A DNA stretch of 64,000 nucleotides from Streptomyces sp. NBC_00878 (GTDB lineage Bacteria > Actinomycetota > Actinomycetes > Streptomycetales > Streptomycetaceae): NCBI RefSeq assembly GCF_026341515.1, contig NZ_JAPEOK010000001.1:5456001-5520000 (forward strand). The letters are read 5' to 3'. The notes under the pieces are model-generated. The model was not told the origin of the DNA and searched no databases. It was given only the letters and a program-made list of their open reading frames with translations. The position numbers and the translations under genes are program-made. Of the stretch, positions 34,249-42,203 are shown in pieces. The number at the start of each line of letters is the position of its first letter. The first letter of the stretch is position 1.

Positions 34249-35160
34249 ATGGCAGGCACTGGCCATATGACCACAGCAGTCAGTACAGGGTCCCCGATCC
34301 CCGAACCGGGTCCGCCCGGTGTCCACGGGATCTGCTTCAGCTGTGACTCGATCAAGGACATGGACATCGCCGAGGAGACGGCGACCAGGCTCGGTTCCAC
34401 CGCCACCTGGTACAGCGTCGGTGTCCTCGCCACGGACCAGGAACTCGCCCTGCGCTGTGCGGAGTTCTGCCGTCGGCACGGGCTGCACGCGCTGTTCCAC
34501 CCGCTGGACCTGGACGTGTGCGGCACCGACCCGCTCGACGACCGGCTGCTGCGCCTGCTCGGCGAGCGCGCCGACGAACTCAACTCGCCCTGGCTCAACA
34601 TCGACCTCGCGATGTGGGTCCGCGAGGGGGAGACCCTGCTGGAGTCGCTGGTGCCCATGCCGCTCGTCGACGAGGCCGTCGACTGGGCGGTGGACCGGAT
34701 CAAGCACGCCCAGGACGTCATCGGCCGCCCCCTGACCATCGAGAACGCGCCCTATCCGTTCGTCGTCGGCGACCGGGACATCCTCACCCTGATGACGCGG
34801 ATCGCGGAACGGGCCGACTGCCTGATGACCATCGACGTCGGCCACCTCTACGGACTGCGGGTCCAGCGCGGGCTGCCCCCGGTGCTGCCGAGCGACGACG
34901 ACATCGCCTGGGACCGGGTCGTCGAGGCGCATATGAGCGGCACGTTCGTCCGGCGCTTCGAGGGCGGCGTACGCCTTGTCGACGACAAGCACGACTGGCC
35001 GGTCAGCGACGAGGTGTGGGAACTGGCCGACGCGCTGCTCCCCCGCGCTCCCCACCTGCGGTCGGTGATGGCCGAGGCGGAGGGCATGACCGCCGACGAA
35101 CTGACCGACAGCGTACGGCGATTCGCCCGCCGGGCCGGCCACTGGTGGAGCGCCTCATGA
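34249..35160 (+). CDS. DUF692 multinuclear non-heme iron oxidase (MNIO)
   Basis: 303 residues, TIM-barrel fold related to xylose isomerase. The DUF692 metal-binding landmarks are ENAPYPF (E165, N166), TIDVGH (D196, H199), VVEAH (H228) and the hallmark DKHDWPVSDEVW (H248 with following D). LHALFHPLDLD supplies an early His. MNIOs use two or three irons and O2 for peptide modifications; MbnB forms oxazolone/thioamide, TglH removes carbon beta of Cys, and others hydroxylate or cleave side chains. Here the precursor lacks Cys, so another chemistry is expected. GGAGGG precedes ATG 34249; the next gene overlaps by ATGA and looks like its partner. Confidence 0.85.
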   Translation: MAGTGHMTTAVSTGSPIPEPGPPGVHGICFSCDSIKDMDIAEETATRLGSTATWYSVGVLATDQELALRCAEFCRRHGLHALFHPLDLDVCGTDPLDDRLLRLLGERADELNSPWLNIDLAMWVREGETLLESLVPMPLVDEAVDWAVDRIKHAQDVIGRPLTIENAPYPFVVGDRDILTLMTRIAERADCLMTIDVGHLYGLRVQRGLPPVLPSDDDIAWDRVVEAHMSGTFVRRFEGGVRLVDDKHDWPVSDEVWELADALLPRAPHLRSVMAEAEGMTADELTDSVRRFARRAGHWWSAS

Positions 35161-36071
35161 CCCGCGAAGCGACCCTCGATACCTCCGATACCTCCGATAC
35201 CCCCGATACCTTCGATGTCGGTTCAGTAGCCGCTCTCGACTACGTCCGGGTGACCGACACGACCTGGCGCATCCTCAACGCCACCCCCGGACGGCGGGCC
35301 GAACTCCTCGACGCGCTGCCCCCGGCCGAGCGGGCGGTCGTCGCCGAGGGCACCAGCGGGCCGGGCTTCGACATGGAGCAGGCCCGGCGCCGCAAGACCG
35401 TCGCCAACGTGCTGAACGTCAGCTTCCCGGTCACCTTCTTCGCGTACTACGGCCGGACCGGCGCGGACGGCCTGCACACCTTCCTGGACAGTGAGTTCTG
35501 GCAGCGGCGGCCTGCCCAGCCGGGGTCCGTGTTCCCGCCCGCGGCCACCGCGTCGGCCGCCTTCGCCGGTTTCCTGCGCGCCACCGACTGGATCGCCCGG
35601 CAGGAGGACTGGGTCGGCGAGGCTTTCGCCTTCGAGGACGCCTACCTCTTCGGCGGCATCACGGCCGACGCCCGCCCGTCCCGCGCGGGCTCCCCCGACC
35701 GCCCCCGTCTGGTGCCCGGCGCCTGGACCGCCGAGGCCGCGTTCGACGTCCCCGCGTACGGCAGGCTGCTGCGGGAGCGGGGCACGGTGGATCCGTGGAC
35801 CGAGGCGCTGCTGCTGGTCAAACGCCGTCCCGCGCCGCTCGCCGTCATCTCGGTCCCGGTCTCGGCACCGGCCGGGGAACGCGTCCGCCGGGTCCGGCTC
35901 ACGGGTGACACCGTCGCCGCGCTGCGCTGGCTGTGGGACACCGACGTACCGCTCCCCGAGGACGTCGCCACGACGCCCACCTACGCCAAGGCGCTCGGCG
36001 CCGGACTGGTGGACGGGGCGGGACTGGTGGACGGGGCGGCCGGAGTGGTGGACGGGGCCGAGCGCCAGTGA
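35157..36071 (+). CDS. Putative MNIO partner protein
   Basis: 304 residues. After a DTS-repeat head (about 6-18), the pattern NVSFPVTFFAYYGRTGADGL, FLDSEFWQRRPAQPGSVFPP, then FAGFLRA and WVGEAFAFEDAYLF resembles the helical half of the partner proteins encoded next to MNIOs (MbnC/TglI/HvfC type), which help hold the peptide substrate. The C-terminal half is beta-rich. The start overlaps the MNIO stop (ATGA), and its own stop overlaps the MFS start (GTGA), as expected for a stoichiometric partner. The C-terminus has LVDGA/VVDGA repeats. The family assignment rests on context and pattern. Confidence 0.65.
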   Translation: MTREATLDTSDTSDTPDTFDVGSVAALDYVRVTDTTWRILNATPGRRAELLDALPPAERAVVAEGTSGPGFDMEQARRRKTVANVLNVSFPVTFFAYYGRTGADGLHTFLDSEFWQRRPAQPGSVFPPAATASAAFAGFLRATDWIARQEDWVGEAFAFEDAYLFGGITADARPSRAGSPDRPRLVPGAWTAEAAFDVPAYGRLLRERGTVDPWTEALLLVKRRPAPLAVISVPVSAPAGERVRRVRLTGDTVAALRWLWDTDVPLPEDVATTPTYAKALGAGLVDGAGLVDGAAGVVDGAERQ

Positions 36072-37603
36072 CCTCTGGGACCTCTCGCGGCCCGGAACAC
36101 GAGAGCACGAGCCCCGGTCCGCCGCGCCCCGCCGACCAGGACCCAACCGACCGCGCCGACCGCGCCGACCGCGTCAACCGCGTCCGCCGCGGCTATCTGC
36201 TGGTCTCCGGTCTCGACTACTTCGCCGACATGCTCCTCACCGTCACGTCGGTCCTGCTGCTGCAGTCGCTGGGTATGGGTTCGGGCGCGGTGTTCGCCCT
36301 CATCGCCGCGGTGTGGATCGTCGAAGGGGTCTCCGAGATCCCCACCGGCGTCCTGGCCGACCTGCTGGGCCGACGCACCTCGGTCGCGATCAGCTTCGTC
36401 CTGCGGGCGGTCGGCTACAGCGCCCTGTTCTTCAGCGGCAGCGTGTACGTCGCTGCCGCCGGAGTCCTGCTCTCCGCGCTGGGCGGCACCTTCGCGTCCG
36501 GCGCCCTGGAGGCCTGGGCCGTGGACGAGACCGGGGCCAAGGACCCGCGCGGCCTGGACCGGCTCTTCGCCCAGGGAAAGATCGCCGAGAACGCGGGCCT
36601 GGTCCTGGGCACGCTGACCGGCGCCGCACTGGGCACGCTGGACCTGGCGCTGCCCCAGATCGTCGCGGGCCTGAGCTGCGCAGTGGCGGCCGTACTGTCC
36701 CTGCGGCTCATGCCCGGGCGCCCGGACCCGGACCGCCCCCCGGCCCCGGGGGATGCTGGTGGCGAATCCGCCGGGCGAAGTAATTGTCGCGTGAGTCCCA
36801 GCGACACGCCGGGTTTACGGCGTGTCGCTGGGACTCAGGGCCCACTTGCTGGAGGTCTGACGGGATTCGCCAACAGCATCCGGGGGCACCGGGAAGCCTT
36901 CGCGCCACGGCTGCGCGAATCGTTCGGCGAGGTCATGACCGGGACCCGGCTCACTCTGCGGGGCGACAAGGTGCTGATCGCCCTGATCGTCGCCGCCGCA
37001 CTCCTGTGGCTGTTCCGGGGCATCCCCGGCGTCCAGTGGACGGTGGTGTACGAGGGACTCGTCGGCGGCAATCTCCTGGTGCTCGGCGCGATGCGCAGCG
37101 TCGGCTCCCTGCTGGAGATCCCGTTGCTCGGCTGGACCCTGAGCCTGCAGAAGCGCCGGGCGTCCGCGCGCCGTACGGTCATCGTCACCGCTTCGACGGT
37201 CGGCGCCCTCGCACTCGTCTGCGCCGCCGTGGTGAAGGAACCGGCCGTCTCGGTCGTCTGCTACGTGTGCTTCTCCACGGCGTTCGGCCTGTGCATGCCC
37301 GGGGTGCGGGCGGCCATGAACGAACGGATCGAGAGCCGGCACCGCGCCACCGTTCTGTCCGTGGCCTCACTGTTCAACAGCGTGTTCACCGGTGGCGGCC
37401 TGATCCTGACCGGGCTGGCCGTCGGCGACCTCGGCAGCGCCGCCCTCGCCTGGCCGCTCGCCGCCGCCGGTTTCGGCGCCGCGGGACTGTGGGTGGCCGC
37501 CCTGGCCGTACGCCCCGGGACCGCACCGCCCACCGCCCCGCCCGCCGGACCGACCCGGCCCACGACGTCGACGACCGGGCCCCAGGAGGTGCCCACGCCA
37601 TGA
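36068..37603 (+). CDS. MFS exporter of the RiPP-like cluster, with in-frame MITE
   Basis: 511 residues. Helices 1-6 lie at about 30-215, with the MFS loop GVLADLLGRRTSVAI, and helices 7-12 at about 310-490. Between the halves, residues of about 228-271 are encoded by a 131-bp MITE-like element. The cytoplasmic loop tolerates such an insertion, and the frame stays open through it. The element carries the only TTA codon in the gene (36815-36817). GTG 36068 overlaps the previous stop by 4 bases; the stop overlaps the next start (ATGA). Probably exports the mature peptide or confers self-resistance. Whether the protein still folds is not known. Confidence 0.87.
   Translation: MTSGTSRGPEHESTSPGPPRPADQDPTDRADRADRVNRVRRGYLLVSGLDYFADMLLTVTSVLLLQSLGMGSGAVFALIAAVWIVEGVSEIPTGVLADLLGRRTSVAISFVLRAVGYSALFFSGSVYVAAAGVLLSALGGTFASGALEAWAVDETGAKDPRGLDRLFAQGKIAENAGLVLGTLTGAALGTLDLALPQIVAGLSCAVAAVLSLRLMPGRPDPDRPPAPGDAGGESAGRSNCRVSPSDTPGLRRVAGTQGPLAGGLTGFANSIRGHREAFAPRLRESFGEVMTGTRLTLRGDKVLIALIVAAALLWLFRGIPGVQWTVVYEGLVGGNLLVLGAMRSVGSLLEIPLLGWTLSLQKRRASARRTVIVTASTVGALALVCAAVVKEPAVSVVCYVCFSTAFGLCMPGVRAAMNERIESRHRATVLSVASLFNSVFTGGGLILTGLAVGDLGSAALAWPLAAAGFGAAGLWVAALAVRPGTAPPTAPPAGPTRPTTSTTGPQEVPTP
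36751..36881. mobile_element. MITE-like element, copy 2 (inside the exporter gene, reverse orientation)
   Basis: 131 bp. Terminal repeats are GGATGCTGGTGGCGAATCC and GGATTCGCCAACAGCATCC, and the inner hairpin is GAGTCCCAGCGACACGCCG with its complement. Read in reverse it differs from copy 3 at only about five of 131 bases. Flanks CCGGG and GGGGG do not form an exact 5-bp duplication; CCGGGGG occurs at both element edges if the outer two bases are included. Confidence 0.88.
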
Positions 37604-39159
37604 CCGCCGCCGCGCCCGCGCCCGCGCCCGTACCTGTGCCTGTGCCTGTGCCCTGGTCCGTACCCGTGCCAGTGTCCGAACCCGTACGTGTGCCCGTACC
37701 CGTACCCGCACCCGTCGTATACGTCGAGGACCTGCTCGCGGATCTCCAGTTGGCGCGTGCCGGGCTCCCCGGCCGCGACCCGGTGCCGGCGGCACGGCGT
37801 GCCCGGGAGGCTGCCGGTGAGTTGGCCGAGATGGGCCTTACCCGGTTCGTCGCCGAGCTGCTGGGCGAGACGGAGCCCGTGCCCGCCCCCGTAGCCGTAC
37901 TCGACCTGGAGGCAGACGAGGACGGCCGACGCGCCTCGTACGGGATCTGGTGCGCCGAGGCCCGCGAGCTGACCGATGAGGTCTGGCGGTGGCTGATCGA
38001 GCGGCGCCGCGCCGCCGCCGAACTCCCTTGGTGGTGCGGCGAGTCGGCGCTCCCGCTGCCCCACGACTCCGTACGGCGGCTCGCCGAGGTGACGGCCCCG
38101 GTGCGGGACCTCTCGGAGCTCGCCGCCGCCTGGGCCCGGCCGACCGGGCTGCGCGGCAGCGCCACCGCGGAGTACAACTGGCGCTGGCTGCTGCTCGGCA
38201 AGGGGCTGCTCGGGCCGTCCGACGAAGCGCCCGGCGAAGCGTCCGGCGAAGCGTCCGACGGGGTCTCAGGTGAGGCGCTGCCTCCGTTGCCCCCGCTGAA
38301 CGAGCTCATCACCCTGCTCGTCGGGGCGGCGCGGCGGTGCGGGCTGCTGCCGCTCGCCCACCAGGTGAAGGTGTTGCGGCGCCCGAACACCCCGTCCATG
38401 GTCATGCCCGTACGGCTGCCCGGGGTCTCGTTGCTGTCCCTGCCGACCGCGGTCACTCCGGTGACGGTCCAGTACGTGCAGCACGAGCTGGCCCATCTCG
38501 CCGAGCACGCGCTGCGTCCGGCCGACGCCCCGCTCGTCGAACGGTGGACGTTCGATCCGCTGCGGTCGGAGGGCTGGGCCCTGCTGCTGGAGCACCTGGC
38601 GGGATCGACCGCGTTTCTCGCCCGGCTGGGAATCGACGAGGAGACCGCGGCAGCCCTCGCCCGCTTCTACGCCGAGGAGGAGCGCTTCAGCCGCGGGCTG
38701 ATGGCGGCCGACCTGGCACTCGACGCGGACCTCGCGGGCTGTCGTACGTCGGCCGAGGCGCTGGACGCGGCGTCGGCCGTGGCCGTCGGCACCGGACTGC
38801 GCTGGGCTCCGGAACTCCTCCTGCTGCGGCAGACCCGCGTCCTGCACTGGCGCTCCTACCTCGCGGGTTACGCCTGGCGAGATGCCGTCCGCGCCGAACT
38901 CGACGCCCGTTTCGGCGACGGCGATGACAACAACTGTGCTGAGGGCGACGGCAACAGCTGTGGTGAGGGCGACGGCAACAGCTGTGGTGAGGGCGATGGC
39001 TGGGCGGACCGGGAGGAGGCCTGGGCGCTGTTGCGGAGCGCGCTGGCCCGAACCGGGGCGGCAGGGTCCGCCGCGGGATTCCTGGACGCACTACGGGTTC
39101 CCGAGCCGACGACGCCGTACGCACCCGATCCCACGAGGAGGCCTGATGACGACGGCTGA
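37600..39159 (+). CDS. HExxH (gluzincin-like) protease-like protein of the RiPP-like cluster
   Basis: 519 residues. A Pro/Val low-complexity head (VPVPVPVPW) is followed by a helical region. The putative metal site is HELAH at 295-299 with a third ligand E324 in RSEGWALLLE, 25 residues later, as in gluzincin-type zinc peptidases (M3/M32/DUF885-like EGWA). Further insertions are GEASGEAS and a run of EGDGNSCG repeats (about 445-470). It is a candidate leader peptidase, since no other protease is in the operon. The exact family is not recognised. ATG 37600 overlaps the MFS stop, and its 3' end overlaps the next gene by 14 bases. Confidence 0.72.
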   Translation: MTAAAPAPAPVPVPVPVPWSVPVPVSEPVRVPVPVPAPVVYVEDLLADLQLARAGLPGRDPVPAARRAREAAGELAEMGLTRFVAELLGETEPVPAPVAVLDLEADEDGRRASYGIWCAEARELTDEVWRWLIERRRAAAELPWWCGESALPLPHDSVRRLAEVTAPVRDLSELAAAWARPTGLRGSATAEYNWRWLLLGKGLLGPSDEAPGEASGEASDGVSGEALPPLPPLNELITLLVGAARRCGLLPLAHQVKVLRRPNTPSMVMPVRLPGVSLLSLPTAVTPVTVQYVQHELAHLAEHALRPADAPLVERWTFDPLRSEGWALLLEHLAGSTAFLARLGIDEETAAALARFYAEEERFSRGLMAADLALDADLAGCRTSAEALDAASAVAVGTGLRWAPELLLLRQTRVLHWRSYLAGYAWRDAVRAELDARFGDGDDNNCAEGDGNSCGEGDGNSCGEGDGWADREEAWALLRSALARTGAAGSAAGFLDALRVPEPTTPYAPDPTRRPDDDG

Positions 39160-40237
39160 GACCAAGACTGAGACCAAGACTGAGACCAAGACTGAGACCA
39201 AGACTGAGACCAAGACTGAGACCAAGACTGAGAGGGTGCCCGAGAAGGCGACCGAGCCCGTGGGCACGGAGACCGCCGGGCAGCGGAACGGGCAGCAGAA
39301 CGGGCAGCGGAACGGCCAGCGGAACGGCCAGCAGGACGGCCAGCAGGACGGGCGGCAAGACGGCCAGCAGGACGGACTGCGACTGCTCTGCCGCGAGCCC
39401 CGTATCGCCGACGACCTGCCCTGGGGCGAGGCGCACGCCGTCTTCGACGCCGCGCCGGATGTCGCCGGGATCGTGTCCCGGCAGGACCTGGAGGACTGGC
39501 TGGACTGCAGCCTGCTCCACTACCCGGTGCTGAACGCGATGCGCGGCGGCACTCCGGTGCCGCCCGAGGCGCTGACCCGGGTCATGTACGTGTCCGGCGA
39601 CCCCCGAGGCGGCTACGTGGACGGGGCGAAGGTCCGCTTCCAGTTGGCCGCCGGGGCCACCGTGGTCGTACAGAACCTGCACGAGTGGCACCGCCCCGCG
39701 CAACACCTGTGCCGTCGCCTGGCACGGCTGTTCTCGGCCAAAGCGGGGGCCGTGGCGTTCTGGACACGGGCGGGGGAGGACGGTCTGCGTGTCCACCGCG
39801 ACGACGGCCACCTGTTCGTCGTGCAGATCTCCGGGACCAAGCGCTGGTATCTGTACGACACGCCGCGCGAGCCGGACGGCTGGAGCCCCGGTTACGTCGA
39901 GGACCTGGAGAGCGCCGAGACCGTGGACCTGCGGCCCGGCCAGGTGCTGTATCTGCCTGAGGGCATCGCCCACCACACACGCACCCTCGACACGGAGTCC
40001 GTGCACGTCACCGTCGCGATCCGGGAACCCCGGCTGCGGGACACGGCCGAGCTGGCCGTACGCGCCTGCCTCGCGCGCATCGCGGACCACGCGACCCTGT
40101 CCGGGACCGGCGCCGAGCGGGAGCAGACCGCCGACGAGCTGCTCACCCGGCTCGCCGACGCGCTCGGGCGCGTGGACCGCGCCGCCCTGGTCCGCGATCT
40201 GTCGCGCCGCGCCGCTCAGACGCGCGGCAGCCGTTGA
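39146..40237 (+). CDS. JmjC/cupin-type Fe(II)/2-oxoglutarate oxygenase-like protein
   Basis: 363 residues. Residues 4-30 are KTET repeats, and about 46-78 are NGQ/DGQ repeats; both are coded by 12-bp units and probably disordered. The rest is a JmjC-like (cupin_4) domain with the metal motif H217-x-D219 in RVHRDDGHLFVVQISGTKRW and a distal His in LPEGIAHHTRTL (H276 or H277). Homologues such as YcfD/ROXA hydroxylate ribosomal proteins; in RiPP pathways similar enzymes hydroxylate peptide side chains. Here it may hydroxylate the precursor. The start ATG 39146 follows GAGGAGG and lies 14 bases inside the previous gene. Last gene of the operon. Confidence 0.82.
   Translation: MTTAETKTETKTETKTETKTETKTETKTERVPEKATEPVGTETAGQRNGQQNGQRNGQRNGQQDGQQDGRQDGQQDGLRLLCREPRIADDLPWGEAHAVFDAAPDVAGIVSRQDLEDWLDCSLLHYPVLNAMRGGTPVPPEALTRVMYVSGDPRGGYVDGAKVRFQLAAGATVVVQNLHEWHRPAQHLCRRLARLFSAKAGAVAFWTRAGEDGLRVHRDDGHLFVVQISGTKRWYLYDTPREPDGWSPGYVEDLESAETVDLRPGQVLYLPEGIAHHTRTLDTESVHVTVAIREPRLRDTAELAVRACLARIADHATLSGTGAEREQTADELLTRLADALGRVDRAALVRDLSRRAAQTRGSR
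39158..39381. repeat. Two coding 12-bp microsatellites at the start of the JmjC gene
   Basis: About six units of GAGACCAAGACT (39158-39231) and about eight of CGGAACGGGCAG-like sequence (about 39283-39381) encode the KTET and NGQ/DGQ repeats. Confidence 0.88.
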
Positions 40238-40340
40238 GATCCGGGGCCTGCGAACGATTCGCGCCACGTTCCCCATGTGCACAGCAACCCACAGTCCCTG
40301 CCCACGCCCCTGACAGTCTCCTTCCCTAGCTTCCCTGTCC

Positions 40341-41354
40341 ATGACGGGAAACCAGGAAAACCAAGAAGGCCAGGGAAACCAAACGACCCAAGGGCCGAAA
40401 CACAAGCGGAACGTGACGCGCCGCAAGGTCGTCATGGCGGGTGGCGCGGCGGTTGCCGCGGTGGGCGTGGGCGCCACGGTCGCCGCGACCGCGAACGCGG
40501 GCCAGACGAGCACGACCAAGGGCAAGTCGCCGACCGCCTCCCCCACCTCCACCTCCTCGGAGACGTGCTACAAGCTCACGTCGGAGACCACCGAGGGCCC
40601 GTATTACATCGACGCGGACAAGATCCGCCAGGACATCACCGAGGACAGAGAGGGCATCCCGCTGACCCTCCGCCTCAAGGTGATCGACAACGAGACCTGC
40701 AAGCCCATCAGAAACGCGGCCGTCGACATCTGGCACTGTGACGCGCTGGGCCTCTACTCCGGCTACGAGGACTCCTCCACCGGCGGCGGTGGCGGCACTC
40801 CGCCCACCGGAACGCCCACGGATGTTCCGACCGGTACGCCGACCGGCTCCCCGCCGGAGGGTGGCGGCGGCGGTGCGGGCCACCAGGAGCCCACCGACGA
40901 CAAGCGCTACCTGCGCGGCACGTGGCGGACGGACAAGCAGGGCTTCGTCACGTTCAAGACGGTCTTCCCCGGCTGGTACCGGGGCCGTTGCGTCCACATC
41001 CACACCAAGGTGCACGTCAGCGGCACCTGGACGGACGCCGGCTACGAGGGTGGCAACACCTGCCACACAGGCCAGTTCTTCTTCGACGAGGAGTCGGTGC
41101 TCGCGTCCGCGGAGGTCGAGCCGTACTCCACGTCGACGACCGAGCGCACGACGCTCACCGAGGACACCATCTACGACCAGTCCGGCACGGCCGGCGGTCT
41201 CCTCAAGCTCAAGTACAAGAAGAACGGCATCGCGAAGGGTGTCACCGGCACCATCACGATGGGCGTCGACCCGGAGGCGACCCACGACGGCACGGACGAC
41301 GCGGTACAGCCGGGCGCTTCGGCGTCGGCTTCCGCGTCGGCTTCGGCCGGCTGA
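40341..41354 (+). CDS. Secreted intradiol ring-cleavage dioxygenase
   Basis: 337 residues. A Tat-type signal (NVTRRKVVMAGGAAVAAVGV, about 24-43) indicates folded export. The intradiol dioxygenase core has the first Tyr ligand in TTEGPYYIDAD and the Tyr/His/His set in GWYRGRCVHIHTKVH; a Gly/Pro/Thr insert splits the core at about 145-185. Members cleave catechol-type rings with Fe(III); secreted Streptomyces forms act on lignin-derived aromatics. ATG 40341 has TAGCTT upstream, suggesting a leaderless transcript. It is not obviously part of the RiPP operon. Confidence 0.88.
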   Translation: MTGNQENQEGQGNQTTQGPKHKRNVTRRKVVMAGGAAVAAVGVGATVAATANAGQTSTTKGKSPTASPTSTSSETCYKLTSETTEGPYYIDADKIRQDITEDREGIPLTLRLKVIDNETCKPIRNAAVDIWHCDALGLYSGYEDSSTGGGGGTPPTGTPTDVPTGTPTGSPPEGGGGGAGHQEPTDDKRYLRGTWRTDKQGFVTFKTVFPGWYRGRCVHIHTKVHVSGTWTDAGYEGGNTCHTGQFFFDEESVLASAEVEPYSTSTTERTTLTEDTIYDQSGTAGGLLKLKYKKNGIAKGVTGTITMGVDPEATHDGTDDAVQPGASASASASASAG

Positions 41355-41359
41355 TGACG

Positions 41360-41394
41360 GGGCGGGCCCGGTTCGGTGGGATCCGGGTCCGCCC
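41360..41394 (+). terminator. 12-bp stem-loop after the dioxygenase gene
   Basis: GGGCGGGCCCGG pairs with CCGGGTCCGCCC (11 of 12 matched) around an 11-base loop, just after the stop at 41354. No T-run follows. Confidence 0.6.
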
Positions 41395-41575
41395 ACCTCT
41401 GTGCGGGTGGCGTTTGTGCAGGTGGCGGCGGTCGAGGCGCGTCGCCGCCTGCCGCGCTCGGACTCGCAGCCGGCGCACAGGCTTCTCGTCGGTAGCGCAC
41501 AGTGGCGGGGCGTGTGATGGGAACTGTGGCGGGGTGTGATGGCCCCGCCCGGTACCGAAAGCGCCGGAGGAAGCC

Positions 41576-42007
41576 ATGGGGTTCACGCTGCTCGCACTGT
41601 TCCTGATCGCCGGGGCGGTGGTCGCGGCCATCGTGCGGCGGCGGTCGAAGGGCGCGGCCACCATGTCCGACCTGGACGCGGAGGCCGAGGCAAACCGCTG
41701 GGTGGTACGGCTCGGCGGCAGCCTGTCCGCCTCCGATGTGAGGGCGCGGGCAGGGGCAGACAGGACCGCGGCCCGGGAGCTGTCGGCCGCCGCCGAGCGC
41801 CACCGCACCGCCCGGCACCAACTCGCCACGGCCCGCACCCCCGCCGAGTACGCGGTGGTGACGCGCACGGCCCTGGAGGGCATGCACCACATCCACGCGG
41901 CCCGCACGGCCTTCGACCTCGACGTTCGCTCCGCCGCCTTGCCGGACCTGCACACGAGCGCGAGCACAGCCGGGGGCGGCCGCCCGCACGAGGTCTCGCC
42001 CCGGTAG
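41576..42007 (+). CDS. Small single-pass membrane protein, unknown function
   Basis: 143 residues. One N-terminal membrane helix (FTLLALFLIAGAVVAAIV, 3-20) is followed by RRRSKG and a mostly helical cytoplasmic part with Ala/Arg-rich segments. No recognised domain. GGAGGAA precedes ATG 41576. Function unknown; a perfect AT-rich palindrome starts 18 bases after the stop. Confidence 0.7.
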   Translation: MGFTLLALFLIAGAVVAAIVRRRSKGAATMSDLDAEAEANRWVVRLGGSLSASDVRARAGADRTAARELSAAAERHRTARHQLATARTPAEYAVVTRTALEGMHHIHAARTAFDLDVRSAALPDLHTSASTAGGGRPHEVSPR

Positions 42008-42025
42008 GGCGTCGCGATGGGGAGT

Positions 42026-42063
42026 CTATGTAGATTGAATCTACGTAGATTCAATCTACATAG
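42026..42063. promoter_or_regulatory. Perfect 38-bp AT-rich palindrome (double operator-like)
   Basis: CTATGTAGATTGAATCTAC (42026-42044) is followed directly by its exact complement (42045-42063). It also contains two tandem 15-bp palindromes, GTAGATTGAATCTAC and GTAGATTCAATCTAC. It is strikingly AT-rich in a very GC-rich genome. It looks like a dimeric-repressor operator, for example of the PadR or TetR kind, but no such gene is adjacent. Confidence 0.88.
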
Positions 42064-42203
42064 TGCCCGCCACGGGCGTCCGGGCCGAGGTTCACGCCGC
42101 CGGAGCCAGTTCGCATCAGACGCTCTTTCGTAAGGTGGAGTCGGTATCCCTCGGCACCGTGAAGTCCCGGGATTTCATCCACCGTTTGGCGAAGGACCTG
42201 TGA
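42063..42203 (+). pseudogene. Remnant of XRE/DUF5753 regulator gene (C-terminal end only)
   Basis: The frame ending at TGA 42201-42203 encodes HQTLFRKVESVSLGTVKSRD followed by FIHRLAKDL, closely matching the C-terminus of the XRE protein at 50435-51286 (RTLFRKVEAVSLEPERSRDF). The helix-turn-helix and most of DUF5753 are missing. Homology begins at about 42111, soon after the palindrome. It is the relic of a third XRE/DUF397 locus. Confidence 0.85.

Noticed and set aside
32269..35142. A 957-codon open frame on the minus strand opposite the radical SAM and MNIO genes
   Set aside because: Very high GC makes long antisense frames common. Its translation has no domains and is repetitive (VHVHLYVHL), while the plus strand encodes clear families.
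34249..35160. Sugar isomerase/AP endonuclease family 2 enzyme
   Set aside because: It shares the TIM-barrel fold, but KHDWPVSDEVW and the spacing of E/D/H residues fit DUF692 better, and the RiPP context supports MNIO.
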